A stretch of DNA of 32,795 nt, from positions 1-32,795 of the forward strand of contig NMOS02000015.1 of the NCBI GenBank assembly GCA_002290645.2, in the 5' to 3' direction. Below the pieces are notes generated by a model. It made no database searches. It saw only the letters and a list, made by a program, of their open reading frames with translations, and was not told the DNA's origin. Numbering within the stretch: the first letter of the stretch is position 1; every line of letters begins with the position of its first letter. Both the position numbers and the translations under genes were made by a program. The stretch is from Candidatus Aquirickettsiella gammari. GTDB lineage: Bacteria; Pseudomonadota; Gammaproteobacteria; Diplorickettsiales; Diplorickettsiaceae. Of this stretch, positions 7,270 through 16,559 are shown piece by piece.

Positions 7270-9330
7270 TCAATTCGAAGGCCGAGTAAAAAAATGGGTG
7301 CTATTTTCCGAAGTATGTGAATAACTTGCTGATGCTCCTGCTTCCTCTTGCGCAGCGTGAGGAAATAATTTACTTAATTTCGCTTCAAATCTCGCTTCTT
7401 GATTGGCGAACCTCGCTTCAAACCTTGCTTCTTGATCGGCATAATCTTGCGCATGCTGTTTTCTCATATTTTTTATTTTTTCTTGATATTCTTTTTCTTT
7501 CTGTTGTAATTTGATATTAACTTGTTCTAAAGAGCCTCCGGCTTGACCATTTTCCCATTCTATAAATAAATGATTTTTGTATACTTTTATTGATTCTAAC
7601 AGCTGTTTAAGCGACTCTAGTAACTTACAATTAAATTGATAACCTCTAAACCATTGATTTTTAGCCTGCTCTACTTCACCGTACAAAATTTCAATCATCT
7701 TTTCAAAATTACTCAAGCTACTATGCGTCACGGGATCTTTATGGGTTCCGACTTGTGCCGCTGTCACTATTAAGCGAAAATCTTTTTCCCAATTCTCCTT
7801 TTTTGCTTCCAGCCCAATGCCCATAAAGAGCTTAAATAGAAAGGGCAACTGATCCTGCTCGAGCAAAATAGTCACAAACTTATCCAGTTGTAACTTTATA
7901 TCTCTGAGTCCGTCATCAATTTTTTTATACGAAGGCAATAAACGCGCTATAAAGGGAACAAAAACACTCAAATCCTTTTTGACATGGTCCAGTATTATTT
8001 TCTTATAAATTTTTTCTTCTTTAGCCGCAAAAATTCGCCCCACTAAGCTAGGCTCATCGGGTAACGACTCTAATAAGTTGGCACCGGCGTCTAAAAGCAA
8101 TCGCATATACTCCGGCTTCCTTAATTGAAAAGCCTTCTCTAATAAATGAGCGCCTAAACTGGTTTGATCCTCTAAACATTGTTTAAGGTCTAAATGGATC
8201 GGCCAGCATCGCGCGGTATATTCAGGGCAACGACGAAAACCTTCAGGTAGTTTTTTCAAAAAATGCCCTGACATCGTTTCGCCAGCAGGGTAAGTAATGG
8301 CTAATTTCGAGCGGCTGCGGCCATTTAAATCGAGTTTAACAAACGTAGCCTCATCTGACTGCAAGGCCCATTCAGCTAATTGATGTAGATTACTAAGTGT
8401 CAGTTGGATCTCTTTAAAACGCTGGAAAGCTGATTTCTCAGCGCGTTCGTCCATTCGTTTACATAATTCGTCATATAAGAAACGTTCGCCATCAAATCTC
8501 GATGGCTTTAAGATAACTAACTTATCCAGCCGATAATTATGTGCTAGTAATGCCAATAAGGCTTGGTAATCGCCTGCATTAAGCCGACTTTGGCCTAAAT
8601 CCAATAGCTGTAGCGTTGCATGATGTACCAATCCTGCACACAAACGCTTTAAAAAATCGCTGGGCTGTTGACTTAAACGATTAAAAATCTCATTTTCTAA
8701 GTTTAGATCCTCTAAACCTAAAGTTTTTAAGCGGGATGCTACACTTAAAAACCTAAGCAACGCGCTTCTATTAAATAGGTCGACTTGTTTTAAACTGAGT
8801 TCTGTTATCTGCGCGGCATAGGGGATAAGCGTTTCATACAAATCATCCATAAATTGAAAACCTAGCTTTTGTTCCTTAACAATAGTGACGTTTTCTAGTT
8901 TGATAACAAGCCATATTGCCTGCTTAAATAGATTAATTAGGATTTTTTCGCTAATTGCTTTGATTTGTTCCGATTCAATTTCTCTTTCTATGCTGATGTC
9001 CATATAACTGAGGAAAAGAAGTGCCTTATCATATTTATAATCCACTGAATATAAGGGTTCAGCCCTATCCCACAACAATGCCGGTAACTCTTCCTTTCTA
9101 AGACTGCCCGTTAAAGCGGTATTTCTAGGTGCGCTTTGATCAATTAATTCTTCTTGATGGAATGGCACGATCGTTACATCGCGGAGTTGAAATTTAGGGT
9201 AAGGCGCTTGTTCGGAGGAAACAAGATTTTCGAGTAATTGATCAAGTTGTTTGAAGCTGACTATCGTATTCTGAAGTTCAAAACAACCACTTTCTCTAAA
9301 TCTATCCAATACTTCACTAAATACGGGCAT
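7270..9330 (-). CDS. Leucine-rich/ankyrin-like repeat protein, first gene of effector-like cassette A
   Basis: The 686-residue protein opens with a family motif (FRESGCFELQNTIVSFKQL) shared with two other proteins in the window: TGHFSLNNAALSLKEL at 9606-11558 and SGHFTLNNEIVTAEML at 28157-29941. Residues about 180-290 contain irregular leucine-rich units (LKTLGLEDLNL, LQLLDLGQSRLNAGDYQALLALL) like ribonuclease-inhibitor-type repeats. Around residue 420 there is an ankyrin-like unit (LGAHLLEKAFQLRKPEYMRL, then LLDAGANLLE). The C-terminal 100 residues form a coiled coil with the repeated unit (N/D)QEARFEA, ending in a serine-rich tail, FFTRPSN. No signal peptide or membrane helix. The start has AAGGAA upstream. 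The J-domain-like partner lies 25 bp downstream. The layout suits a translocated host-targeting protein, but no catalytic motif is visible. Confidence 0.6.
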   Translation of the reverse strand: MPVFSEVLDRFRESGCFELQNTIVSFKQLDQLLENLVSSEQAPYPKFQLRDVTIVPFHQEELIDQSAPRNTALTGSLRKEELPALLWDRAEPLYSVDYKYDKALLFLSYMDISIEREIESEQIKAISEKILINLFKQAIWLVIKLENVTIVKEQKLGFQFMDDLYETLIPYAAQITELSLKQVDLFNRSALLRFLSVASRLKTLGLEDLNLENEIFNRLSQQPSDFLKRLCAGLVHHATLQLLDLGQSRLNAGDYQALLALLAHNYRLDKLVILKPSRFDGERFLYDELCKRMDERAEKSAFQRFKEIQLTLSNLHQLAEWALQSDEATFVKLDLNGRSRSKLAITYPAGETMSGHFLKKLPEGFRRCPEYTARCWPIHLDLKQCLEDQTSLGAHLLEKAFQLRKPEYMRLLLDAGANLLESLPDEPSLVGRIFAAKEEKIYKKIILDHVKKDLSVFVPFIARLLPSYKKIDDGLRDIKLQLDKFVTILLEQDQLPFLFKLFMGIGLEAKKENWEKDFRLIVTAAQVGTHKDPVTHSSLSNFEKMIEILYGEVEQAKNQWFRGYQFNCKLLESLKQLLESIKVYKNHLFIEWENGQAGGSLEQVNIKLQQKEKEYQEKIKNMRKQHAQDYADQEARFEARFANQEARFEAKLSKLFPHAAQEEAGASASYSHTSENSTHFFTRPSN

Positions 9331-9605
9331 TATTAATTCCTTTTGTTGTTGATTGTTTTTACGCTTTTTATTCTTTTCTCCAGAGTATAATTTATATTAT
9401 AAATGTTCACTAGATCTTAATCTGAAAAATACGAAATATTTGCGGATTATAATAACTTAAAAATTTACTCTATAACCAACTTAGCAATCTATTTAGAGAC
9501 TATTTATTAGGCATAAATTTTTAAAAATAATAAAAACTAGCTAATAAATAAAAAACAAAATATAATTTTACGATTAGGAAAATAAAACAATGACAAGGAG
9601 GTATT

Positions 9606-11558
9606 ATGCCCATACTCACCTTTCAAACATTCGACGATGCTTGGGATGAATTGATTCAAACGGGTCATTTTAGTCTCAATAATGCCGCATTAAGTCTAAA
9701 AGAACTTTATCAATTGTATGGTTATGTAAAAATTTGTTCTGCTCCCCTATCTATTTATTTATGTGATATCCGACTGATACCCACGCATACAATAAAGAGT
9801 GATATGCCTAGCGATGTTTTAACCCAGGCCATTAATACGCTGGAGCAGACATTACTGAACTTGTTAAACCATGATCGATGGCAGCTTATTCAGCTTAATA
9901 AAATAGAGCTTATTGAAAACTTAAGTCTCTCTGATGATTTTTATTATAATTTTCTTAGCACCTCTTATCATAGTAACTTAAAAAAACTAAATCTATACCT
10001 TCCTAAGGCGAGTTTAGAGCCCTATTTTATGCAATTTTTAAAAAATAATCCTGAATTGGAGACCTTGGCTCTTGATTTAGCTTATGAATCCAACGGTTTT
10101 ATAGAGGAATTAGCCTCGTCTATTACAAATTCACCGATTAAAAAACTTGACTTAGGCAATACCCACTTAGATTCAAATGCCTACAACGCACTCGATTCAC
10201 TGTTAGATAATAACTATTATTTGCAGTTAAGCGTCCCTAATGCGGATCATGAAAATGAAGAGTTACATGATCGCTATACGCAATTAGCGCAGCGTGCCGC
10301 AAAAAAAGGACACAAACGATTTAGGGAGGAACAACTCACTCAACACAAACTATTAATTATTGCAGAAAACGTATTACGACAAAAACGGGGGCTCACTGAT
10401 TTTTTTAAGCAATGCAATAATCTGCCTATGACGACTGACAGAATGGACTTTGATGGCATCTCTGAGTATGTCCCTCAAGTTTATAAAAAGCATCCGATTT
10501 ATATCAACCGAAATCATCGCGCATTTCGTCTTGATTGGTTGATGCCACTTGATTTCGATCAGCAAAAAACTGTGGCACATCATCTCATTGATGTAGCTAT
10601 AGAAATGAAAGATGGGCAAACCATTATAGCTATTTTAGAAGAAGTAAAAGCACAGGATGAAGAAGGTTTCGCTACGCTCTTAAGGGCAGGAGAAGAAAAT
10701 AGTGCATTAGCGATTTTTACAAAATTTGATAATAAACATAACAGGCCTCCATCCTGGTTAAAGCCTGTTAAGCGCTATATAGAACAACATGTTAAATGTT
10801 TAATACCCCGATTTGAAAAACTATCTTCTCACCAAGATCTCTATAGATTGTTAAGAGAGTTTAGAGACCATTTAACGAATTATTTATTAACAATGGATGA
10901 ACGTTCAGAATGGCCTGCTTTTTTAAAATTCATTACCGGTATCAGTGCTCATCTTAAGGAAAGAAAGGACGAGTGGGACCATGCCTTTAAAACCTTAGTA
11001 AAGGCAGTGGATGCAGGCACTAATTCGGAACAACCATTAGTTTCGGAACGCATCAGAGAATTACGCCAATATATCTTACCTCTCGCTTATCAATCTAATC
11101 ATGTGAAAAAAGGTTGGGGCAATAGTTCTAAATTAAATGATGGAAACTACCGTTATGTCAGAAACGTGGATCGGGTTGCTGATGATTTAAGAATACAACT
11201 CACTATACAAGAAGATCCCGAAAAAGCGGCCATGCAAGCAGAAATAAACGCCTTGAAAGCCACGTTAAAAGAAAAAGATGAAATAATAAAAGCGAAAGAT
11301 GCGCATATTGAAAGTCTAGAGAATGGAGCGTCTTCAAGTTATTCCAACAATCTACGTCACACAAAATCCCCTACCTTCTATGGAAGTGACTCCGATTTAG
11401 CACAAAGGCCATTGCAAAAGAAGCCAACACCTAGTTATGTAGGGATATTTGCATCAGTAAAACCACCTTTTGAAAGTAGCTCAGAGAGTGAAAGAGGCTC
11501 ACCAGGAACTTATTCTCCTACAACCTCTTCTTGGGGAGGCGGATCTTATGGGGACTAA
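9606..11558 (+). CDS. Leucine-rich-repeat-like protein, first gene of effector-like cassette B
   Basis: The 650-residue paralog of the 7270-9330 and 28157-29941 proteins runs divergently from the first across a 275-bp AT-rich gap. It has the N-terminal family motif (TGHFSLNNAALSLKELYQLY), then leucine-rich units (LKKLNLYLPKASLEPYFMQF, ELETLALDLAYES, IKKLDLGNTHLDSNAYNAL), a helical middle, a short coiled coil (AEINALKATLKEKDEIIKAK), and a disordered serine/proline/glycine tail. The tail includes NGASSSYSN, close to the AGASASYSH stretch of its 686-residue paralog. The ankyrin-like unit is much degraded here. The start is fixed by a very strong site (AAGGAGG, 9595-9601) just before the ATG. The partner gene begins 7 bp after its stop. 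The role is unknown; candidate secreted effector. Confidence 0.6.
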   Translation: MPILTFQTFDDAWDELIQTGHFSLNNAALSLKELYQLYGYVKICSAPLSIYLCDIRLIPTHTIKSDMPSDVLTQAINTLEQTLLNLLNHDRWQLIQLNKIELIENLSLSDDFYYNFLSTSYHSNLKKLNLYLPKASLEPYFMQFLKNNPELETLALDLAYESNGFIEELASSITNSPIKKLDLGNTHLDSNAYNALDSLLDNNYYLQLSVPNADHENEELHDRYTQLAQRAAKKGHKRFREEQLTQHKLLIIAENVLRQKRGLTDFFKQCNNLPMTTDRMDFDGISEYVPQVYKKHPIYINRNHRAFRLDWLMPLDFDQQKTVAHHLIDVAIEMKDGQTIIAILEEVKAQDEEGFATLLRAGEENSALAIFTKFDNKHNRPPSWLKPVKRYIEQHVKCLIPRFEKLSSHQDLYRLLREFRDHLTNYLLTMDERSEWPAFLKFITGISAHLKERKDEWDHAFKTLVKAVDAGTNSEQPLVSERIRELRQYILPLAYQSNHVKKGWGNSSKLNDGNYRYVRNVDRVADDLRIQLTIQEDPEKAAMQAEINALKATLKEKDEIIKAKDAHIESLENGASSSYSNNLRHTKSPTFYGSDSDLAQRPLQKKPTPSYVGIFASVKPPFESSSESERGSPGTYSPTTSSWGGGSYGD

Positions 11559-11565
11559 GTAATTT

Positions 11566-13071
11566 GTGTTACAGGCTGTTTTGAAAGCTAAGGAGCAACA
11601 ACTAGCCAAAAAAGCGCAGCAACGTCTTTATTGGTGGTCACAACGTCGTTTAGGGTCTTTGATTCTGCTTGTTCCGCCTTTAACAAAAGACACTCCTTTA
11701 TGGTCTTATGGCGAAGAAAGCTTAGCCTGTGCGCGTTTATGTGGCTTAACCGTCATTGAGTTACAAGCCAAATTGCGGGTTTATTGGGAAAAACCCACTT
11801 GGCAACGCTGGCTGTTGTACTGGGTTACACCCATTCGACAACAACTAGCCGTTTGGAGCTATTATCAGCAATGTATAACTTTTCGCGCTTGGAAAACGTC
11901 AATACAGACCAGTGAAGTTAGCAATCATTGTTCTCCAAAAGCGCGCGAGATAATTAGTGAGTATACTGCACGAACAATTAAGAAAATGTTTAAAATAGAG
12001 GTTTACCTCGACCGACACGCTAGGCGTTGGAGAAAGAATCTTCCCTTGTTTCAGAAAGAAATGGCCGGCTATGAACGTCGACTATCGAGTAAATTTTTTT
12101 GGGATCGCAAAGCGTTAGATACAATACCTATATGCGAAATGTACAGTACTTTTAACATAGTACAAACAGTTTATGAGAAAACAATCAAGGTATTATATCA
12201 ATATTTTATCAACTACTATCGCAATACTTATGTAAAAATACTCTATTCGTCACCTCCCCAGTACATGCAACTGGTGTTGGCCAACCCTTCCTCTCCAACT
12301 GTGTTAGCGAGGCCACCTCCTAGCAAAAAACCCCTAAGTCATACTAACCACCCGGTAGAATCCACCGGCATCAGCTCATTTAATTTCTCTTCATGGGTCA
12401 GTACCCGACAAAAACAGATTAAAACCGTTTTACAACAGCAAGAATCGACTGCTGTCACGCAGGCTATGTATTTATTGCAAGAGAGCTTTTCCTCACTGAC
12501 TGATCTCATTGAACCTTTAATTACTCCGATTCAGGACTTAATTTATCAAATGCACTGGTCAGAACGCATTTTGACACAGGACGCCCTACAATTTATTTCA
12601 TTACTGGAAAATCAACTTGTGAAGCTCTATCGTGCTGCCATCCCACTGTTCCACCCAGACAAATACAACGTCAATGCAGCCAAAGCAAACCAATTGATCA
12701 AAACGCTTTGCCATCAACTGATCTGCAACTATCAAAATTTTATAGCGCATTGTCAAATGAAATTAGAAGCTCGTAAACACGATATTTTTAAAATTGAAAT
12801 TCAAAGAAAAGCCAATGAGAAACGGTTCCCAACTCAACAGCTCTCTTGGGCTGGAATGTGGAAACAACTTGAAAATATTGAGAAAGGAATAAATGAACTT
12901 GATAAAAAATTAAATGATCATGCAGTCAGGATTCAAGCATTATATAGAAAGAGGCGCGTGGAAAAATTTAATCAGTCTCATAGAATTTTCAAATTAGGAA
13001 TAAAAAGATTGTCTGTGTTAAAAGAAGAACTAGAAGAAGAGGAAAGATCTTCAGTTATATTTCATAAATAA
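11566..13071 (+). CDS. J-domain-like protein, second gene of effector-like cassette B
   Basis: The 501-residue paralog of the 5721-7244 product starts at a GTG 7 bp after the upstream stop, so translation is probably coupled. The family landmarks recur: YWWSQRR (22-28), PPLTKDTPLW (37-46), YWEKPTWQRW (73-82), WSYYQQC (97-103) and TGISSF (267-272). At 350-385 the sequence reads LVKLYRAAIPLFHPDKYNVN then AAKANQLIKTL. This looks like helix II, the HPD loop (363-365) and helix III of a J domain, including the usual Y-R-x-A and F/Y-HPDKY pattern. Unlike DnaJ, the segment is internal and helices I and IV are not obvious. A charged helical C-terminus with an acidic end (LKEELEEEERS) follows. A J-like contact to bacterial or host Hsp70 is inferred. 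Cassette partner: the 650-residue protein. Confidence 0.6.
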   Translation: MLQAVLKAKEQQLAKKAQQRLYWWSQRRLGSLILLVPPLTKDTPLWSYGEESLACARLCGLTVIELQAKLRVYWEKPTWQRWLLYWVTPIRQQLAVWSYYQQCITFRAWKTSIQTSEVSNHCSPKAREIISEYTARTIKKMFKIEVYLDRHARRWRKNLPLFQKEMAGYERRLSSKFFWDRKALDTIPICEMYSTFNIVQTVYEKTIKVLYQYFINYYRNTYVKILYSSPPQYMQLVLANPSSPTVLARPPPSKKPLSHTNHPVESTGISSFNFSSWVSTRQKQIKTVLQQQESTAVTQAMYLLQESFSSLTDLIEPLITPIQDLIYQMHWSERILTQDALQFISLLENQLVKLYRAAIPLFHPDKYNVNAAKANQLIKTLCHQLICNYQNFIAHCQMKLEARKHDIFKIEIQRKANEKRFPTQQLSWAGMWKQLENIEKGINELDKKLNDHAVRIQALYRKRRVEKFNQSHRIFKLGIKRLSVLKEELEEEERSSVIFHK

Positions 13072-13146
13072 TTATTTTATTTTGAAAAATAAGCTTCCCC
13101 TTTTATTGTTGTATAATCTTGTGAAAGAGAAATATAGATTTTACTA

Positions 13147-13357
13147 GGTCTATCTAAGTTAGCGCCCTGTTCCATCGTAAAACTTCTTTTTTCTTATCTT
13201 TTTTTAAATTTAATATGCGCTTATAATCCGACATAATCCTTATAAACGGCTTTTGCGGCGATCATTTCCTCAGTCAATTGTTCATAGAGTACATCAGCGC
13301 GTTCACCCGAATCATTTTCTCGCAAATAATCGACTATTTGCTGACACGCTTGCCCCA
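13147..13357. repeat. Source copy of a 211-bp duplication (3' end of hybrid kinase plus downstream DNA)
   Basis: This block recurs at 24796-25006 in the same orientation with only a handful of mismatches. It covers about 74 bp downstream of the kinase stop and the last 45 codons of the kinase. It is the apparent parent, since the gene here is intact. Confidence 0.9.
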
Positions 13358-15302
13358 GACGTTTTGCTCCGCAATAAGCGGACCCGCTTCGCAATTTATG
13401 CGCCATTTCTCGTATCGATTTCCAATCGGAAGATTGATGTAAATCAGGCAGCTTAACAAGATCTCTTGCTAAACTTTCTATCATTAAATTAATGCAATCC
13501 TTAATCAAGCCCTCATTTTTTAATAGCACTTTCATCGCATCGACATCGAATACAGGCCCGCTAATTGACCGCATATCTGTAGAAGAAGCTTGATTTATAC
13601 AGACATCAGGCACAAAGGTCGTCAGTAATTCCAAAGCGGTTTCTTTCCTTAAAGGTTTTAAGATAACAGCGTTCATACCCGCATCTAAGCAACGCTGTCT
13701 ATTCTCAACATCAATATGTGCTGTTAATCCAATAATTGGCGTCGTGTCTCTACACTGCCACTGCTGAAGACGAATACGATGGGTGAGGCTAATACCGTCC
13801 ATATCCGGCAAACCAATATCCATCAAAATAAGGTGATAATCCTGTTTTTGAAGTCGTTGTAATGCGGTATTCGCATCAACAGCGATATCAATCACACAAT
13901 TTAAAGACGATAAAATACTTTCGGCAATTTTGGCGGCTAATTGATCATCTTCCACCAGTAATACTTTTCTTTGATCAGTACTCAATGCTGCATTCGCTTC
14001 AATTCCATGAGTGAATCCTTTATCTGAAATCTTTTGATAAGTTTTTGTTGTAAATTCGAAAGGAATATCTTCTACGCCCGAACTATCCATCAGTAGCGGT
14101 TCCTGAAAAGGAACTAAACAAGTAAAAGTAGTCCCGTGCTTTAGTTGACTCTTAACATAGATTTCTCCGCCCAAATCATCCACAAACTGCTTTACTATCG
14201 ATAACCCCAAACCTAAGCCTTTGTAGATTCCTTGGCAGGAAGGTGTTAAGCGAGTAAATCGAGCAAAAATCGCTTCTTGCTTATCCTTTGGAATTCCAAC
14301 GCCTGTATCTGTAACGCTTACTTCCACCACGACTTGTTGCGCTTCCTGCTTCTTGAGTTTTACCGCAATATGTACCCTTCCCTGCTGGGTAAAGTTTAAA
14401 GCATTCGTCATTAATTCCAATACGATACGTTGTAATCGTACCGGGTCCCCTATCAAATAAGAAGGAATTTTTTCGTCATAATCCACACTTAATTGAAGAT
14501 TTTTTTTAGCCGCAAGTGATTTATTCAAATCGATAATATCTTGAACATTCTTTCGAAGATCAAACTTCTTTTTTAAAAGCGGCATTTCACCCGTAGCCAC
14601 TTTGAGGCCTTCTAACACTTTATTTAGGAAATCGAGTAAAGCTTCGCTGGATCGGACAAGATCTCCGGCATATTCAGATACTTTGTCTGGATTGTTCGCC
14701 TGTGATTGGATGATCTGCGCGCAGCCTACAATACCACTGACAGGAGTACGAATGTCATGCCGCATGTTCTCTAAAAATTCTGTTTTAGCCTGACTGGCAG
14801 CTTCAGCTGCTTCTTTGGCTAATTTTAGCGCTTTTTGCGTTTGTTTTAATTCGGTAACATCTATAGAATTACCTACTGTACCGATAATATTATTATTGTT
14901 ATCTCTGAGGGCTGCCTTAGCTACTATAAATGTGCGCACGTCTCCTTGTTTGGTTTCAATGATCTCTTCTTTCCCTTTTTGTGTAATACCTGTACTCATG
15001 ACTTCTTTGTCATGCTTTATCAAAATATTAGCTTGGCTTGCCCATGGCAACTCATAATCAGTTTTACCAATAATATCATTGCGAGAACTAAGTCCTAATG
15101 CTTCTACCATAGCCGAATTACATCCTTGGTAAATACCATTTATGTCTTTCCACCAATGTATTCCAGCAATTGAATCAATAATCGCATTTAATAGATTTTT
15201 AAAATTATCAATCTTGCTCGATTTTGACTGACGCAGAGTTTTTTTACTTTCAAGAGAAGATATTTTATTATTCAAAGATTTTCTTTGTTGAACTTTATTC
15301 AT
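13221..15302 (-). CDS. PAS-containing hybrid sensor histidine kinase (HisKA-HATPase-REC-Hpt)
   Basis: This 693-residue phosphorelay kinase has no membrane segment. Domains in order: coiled N-terminus; PAS (about 35-155, with IHWWKDINGIYQGCN and GTVGNSIDVTELK); HisKA with ENMRHDIRTP (H182); HATPase with NALNFT (N box, about 300), TDTGVGIP (331-338) and GLGLGLSIV (362-370); receiver with LVEDD (449-453), phospho-acceptor D495 in LMDIGLPDMDG, and K549; and a C-terminal Hpt domain with MAHKLRSGSAYCGA (H635). It can therefore carry His-Asp-His steps internally and pass phosphate to a separate receiver, as ArcB/LetS-type tripartite kinases do. Candidate partners in the window are the single-domain receiver at 18864-19319 and its broken sibling. 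The ligand is unknown. Its last 45 codons are duplicated at 24870-25006. Confidence 0.9.
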   Translation of the reverse strand: MNKVQQRKSLNNKISSLESKKTLRQSKSSKIDNFKNLLNAIIDSIAGIHWWKDINGIYQGCNSAMVEALGLSSRNDIIGKTDYELPWASQANILIKHDKEVMSTGITQKGKEEIIETKQGDVRTFIVAKAALRDNNNNIIGTVGNSIDVTELKQTQKALKLAKEAAEAASQAKTEFLENMRHDIRTPVSGIVGCAQIIQSQANNPDKVSEYAGDLVRSSEALLDFLNKVLEGLKVATGEMPLLKKKFDLRKNVQDIIDLNKSLAAKKNLQLSVDYDEKIPSYLIGDPVRLQRIVLELMTNALNFTQQGRVHIAVKLKKQEAQQVVVEVSVTDTGVGIPKDKQEAIFARFTRLTPSCQGIYKGLGLGLSIVKQFVDDLGGEIYVKSQLKHGTTFTCLVPFQEPLLMDSSGVEDIPFEFTTKTYQKISDKGFTHGIEANAALSTDQRKVLLVEDDQLAAKIAESILSSLNCVIDIAVDANTALQRLQKQDYHLILMDIGLPDMDGISLTHRIRLQQWQCRDTTPIIGLTAHIDVENRQRCLDAGMNAVILKPLRKETALELLTTFVPDVCINQASSTDMRSISGPVFDVDAMKVLLKNEGLIKDCINLMIESLARDLVKLPDLHQSSDWKSIREMAHKLRSGSAYCGAKRLGQACQQIVDYLRENDSGERADVLYEQLTEEMIAAKAVYKDYVGL

Positions 15303-15330
15303 TTAATCACTCTTCTTATTAAGAAGGGAC

Positions 15331-16377
15331 CTATTTATTTTTTAAATTACCCATAGTTAAAGCAAGAACTGCTTTCCCAATATGCAATCTGTTTTCCGCA
15401 ATTGTATAAATTGCCGATCTCGAACCACTTGCCACTTCACTCTCAACTTCATTATCACGATCAACTGGCATAGGATGTGTAAATATTGCATTGTTAGTCC
15501 ATTCCATTTTCTTTTTTGTTGTCATCCAATCCTTTAAATTAAGTGCTTGGTCGGTCTCTACCTGTTTTTGCAAATGACCATCGACATACGCATTCGAGGA
15601 AAGCCAATGGCGACTGTACACAATATCAGCATCTTTATAACCCTCATCAGGATCATCGATGATGCTAAAATTAGCGCTATTTAAATGACAGTAATCTTTA
15701 ACTTTATGACATATTTCGGTGTCTAAATCATACCCGTCAGGTCGAGCAATCGTAATATTTAAACCTAACCGACTTGCAAGTAGTAAGGCGGCCTGCGGAC
15801 TATTCCACGACCTCGCAAGTGTTCCTTTTCCCCAGGTTAGTAATAATTTTTTACCACGTAAGCATTCCAAATTAGCTTCTTCTGATGATTTATTCTTTAG
15901 CCATTCAGCCCACCCCATTACATCGGCCATAGCTTGACAAGGGTGGCATTTATCGTCGGCCATGTTAATGACTGGGACTTCAGCCCATTTTGCATATTCG
16001 CGAATAATATCATTCCCTTCTCCATAAAAAGAAATTTCATTTTCCATTATCCGAATACCTATGCCACAAGAAAATTTTGACATAACTTGCGCAACGTCCT
16101 CGATCGTTTCTCCATCAACAAACCTACTCTTAAAACGTCCCATAGCTGCTGTTATATATTGGGCATGCCCTCCTAACGCCGTAGCAGCGGTCGAAAATGA
16201 TAAATGAGTTCGCACAGAAGGACTAAAAAAGAGCATAATAAAGTTTTTATGGGACATACAGTTTACCCACTTTTCATTGTTCGGATCTTTTTTCATCTTG
16301 GTAGCCAATTGAATAATTGATAGTACTTCCTCTTTAGTTAAGTCTTCCGTGCAAATAATATCTCTATTAATTAACAT
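15331..16377 (-). CDS. Aspartate/ornithine carbamoyltransferase family protein (N-acetylornithine carbamoyltransferase-like), active site altered
   Basis: The 348-residue protein has both carbamoyltransferase domains. The carbamoyl-phosphate loop, usually S-T-R-T-R or S-M-R-T-R, reads SPSVRTH (52-58): the arginine and threonine of the core are kept, the last arginine is histidine. HPCQAMADVM (145-154) matches the HPxQ motif. The domain-2 motif HCLP reads HPMPVDRDNEVES (301 on), so the catalytic cysteine is replaced. The N-terminal FSTAATALGGHAQYI, the VPVINM-HPCQ block and the C-terminal AENRLHIGKAVLA resemble N-acetyl-/N-succinylornithine carbamoyltransferases more than standard ArgF. No other arginine or pyrimidine biosynthesis gene is nearby. 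It lies just upstream of the hybrid kinase with a 28-bp gap. The family's reaction is carbamoyl transfer to an amine; the substrate here is uncertain. Confidence 0.75.
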   Translation of the reverse strand: MLINRDIICTEDLTKEEVLSIIQLATKMKKDPNNEKWVNCMSHKNFIMLFFSPSVRTHLSFSTAATALGGHAQYITAAMGRFKSRFVDGETIEDVAQVMSKFSCGIGIRIMENEISFYGEGNDIIREYAKWAEVPVINMADDKCHPCQAMADVMGWAEWLKNKSSEEANLECLRGKKLLLTWGKGTLARSWNSPQAALLLASRLGLNITIARPDGYDLDTEICHKVKDYCHLNSANFSIIDDPDEGYKDADIVYSRHWLSSNAYVDGHLQKQVETDQALNLKDWMTTKKKMEWTNNAIFTHPMPVDRDNEVESEVASGSRSAIYTIAENRLHIGKAVLALTMGNLKNK

Positions 16378-16559
16378 AATGGTTGCCTTATTATAGTTAT
16401 AAGTATAAAAACTAAATACCTGTATTATTTAGAAAGCTTTTATAATAAAAATTACTTAGTTAAAAAATAATTTTTTTTGAAGCTATCCATTGTATTTTAA
16501 AAAATTTTATATGTTTTTAAGGGTAGTAACAATAGACCAATAGATATTAATTATTAATG

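Noticed and set aside
9561-9566. TATAAT box before the 9606 gene
   Set aside because: No acceptable -35 at 16-18 bp, and TATAAT is common in such AT-rich DNA; the position is plausible but unsupported.
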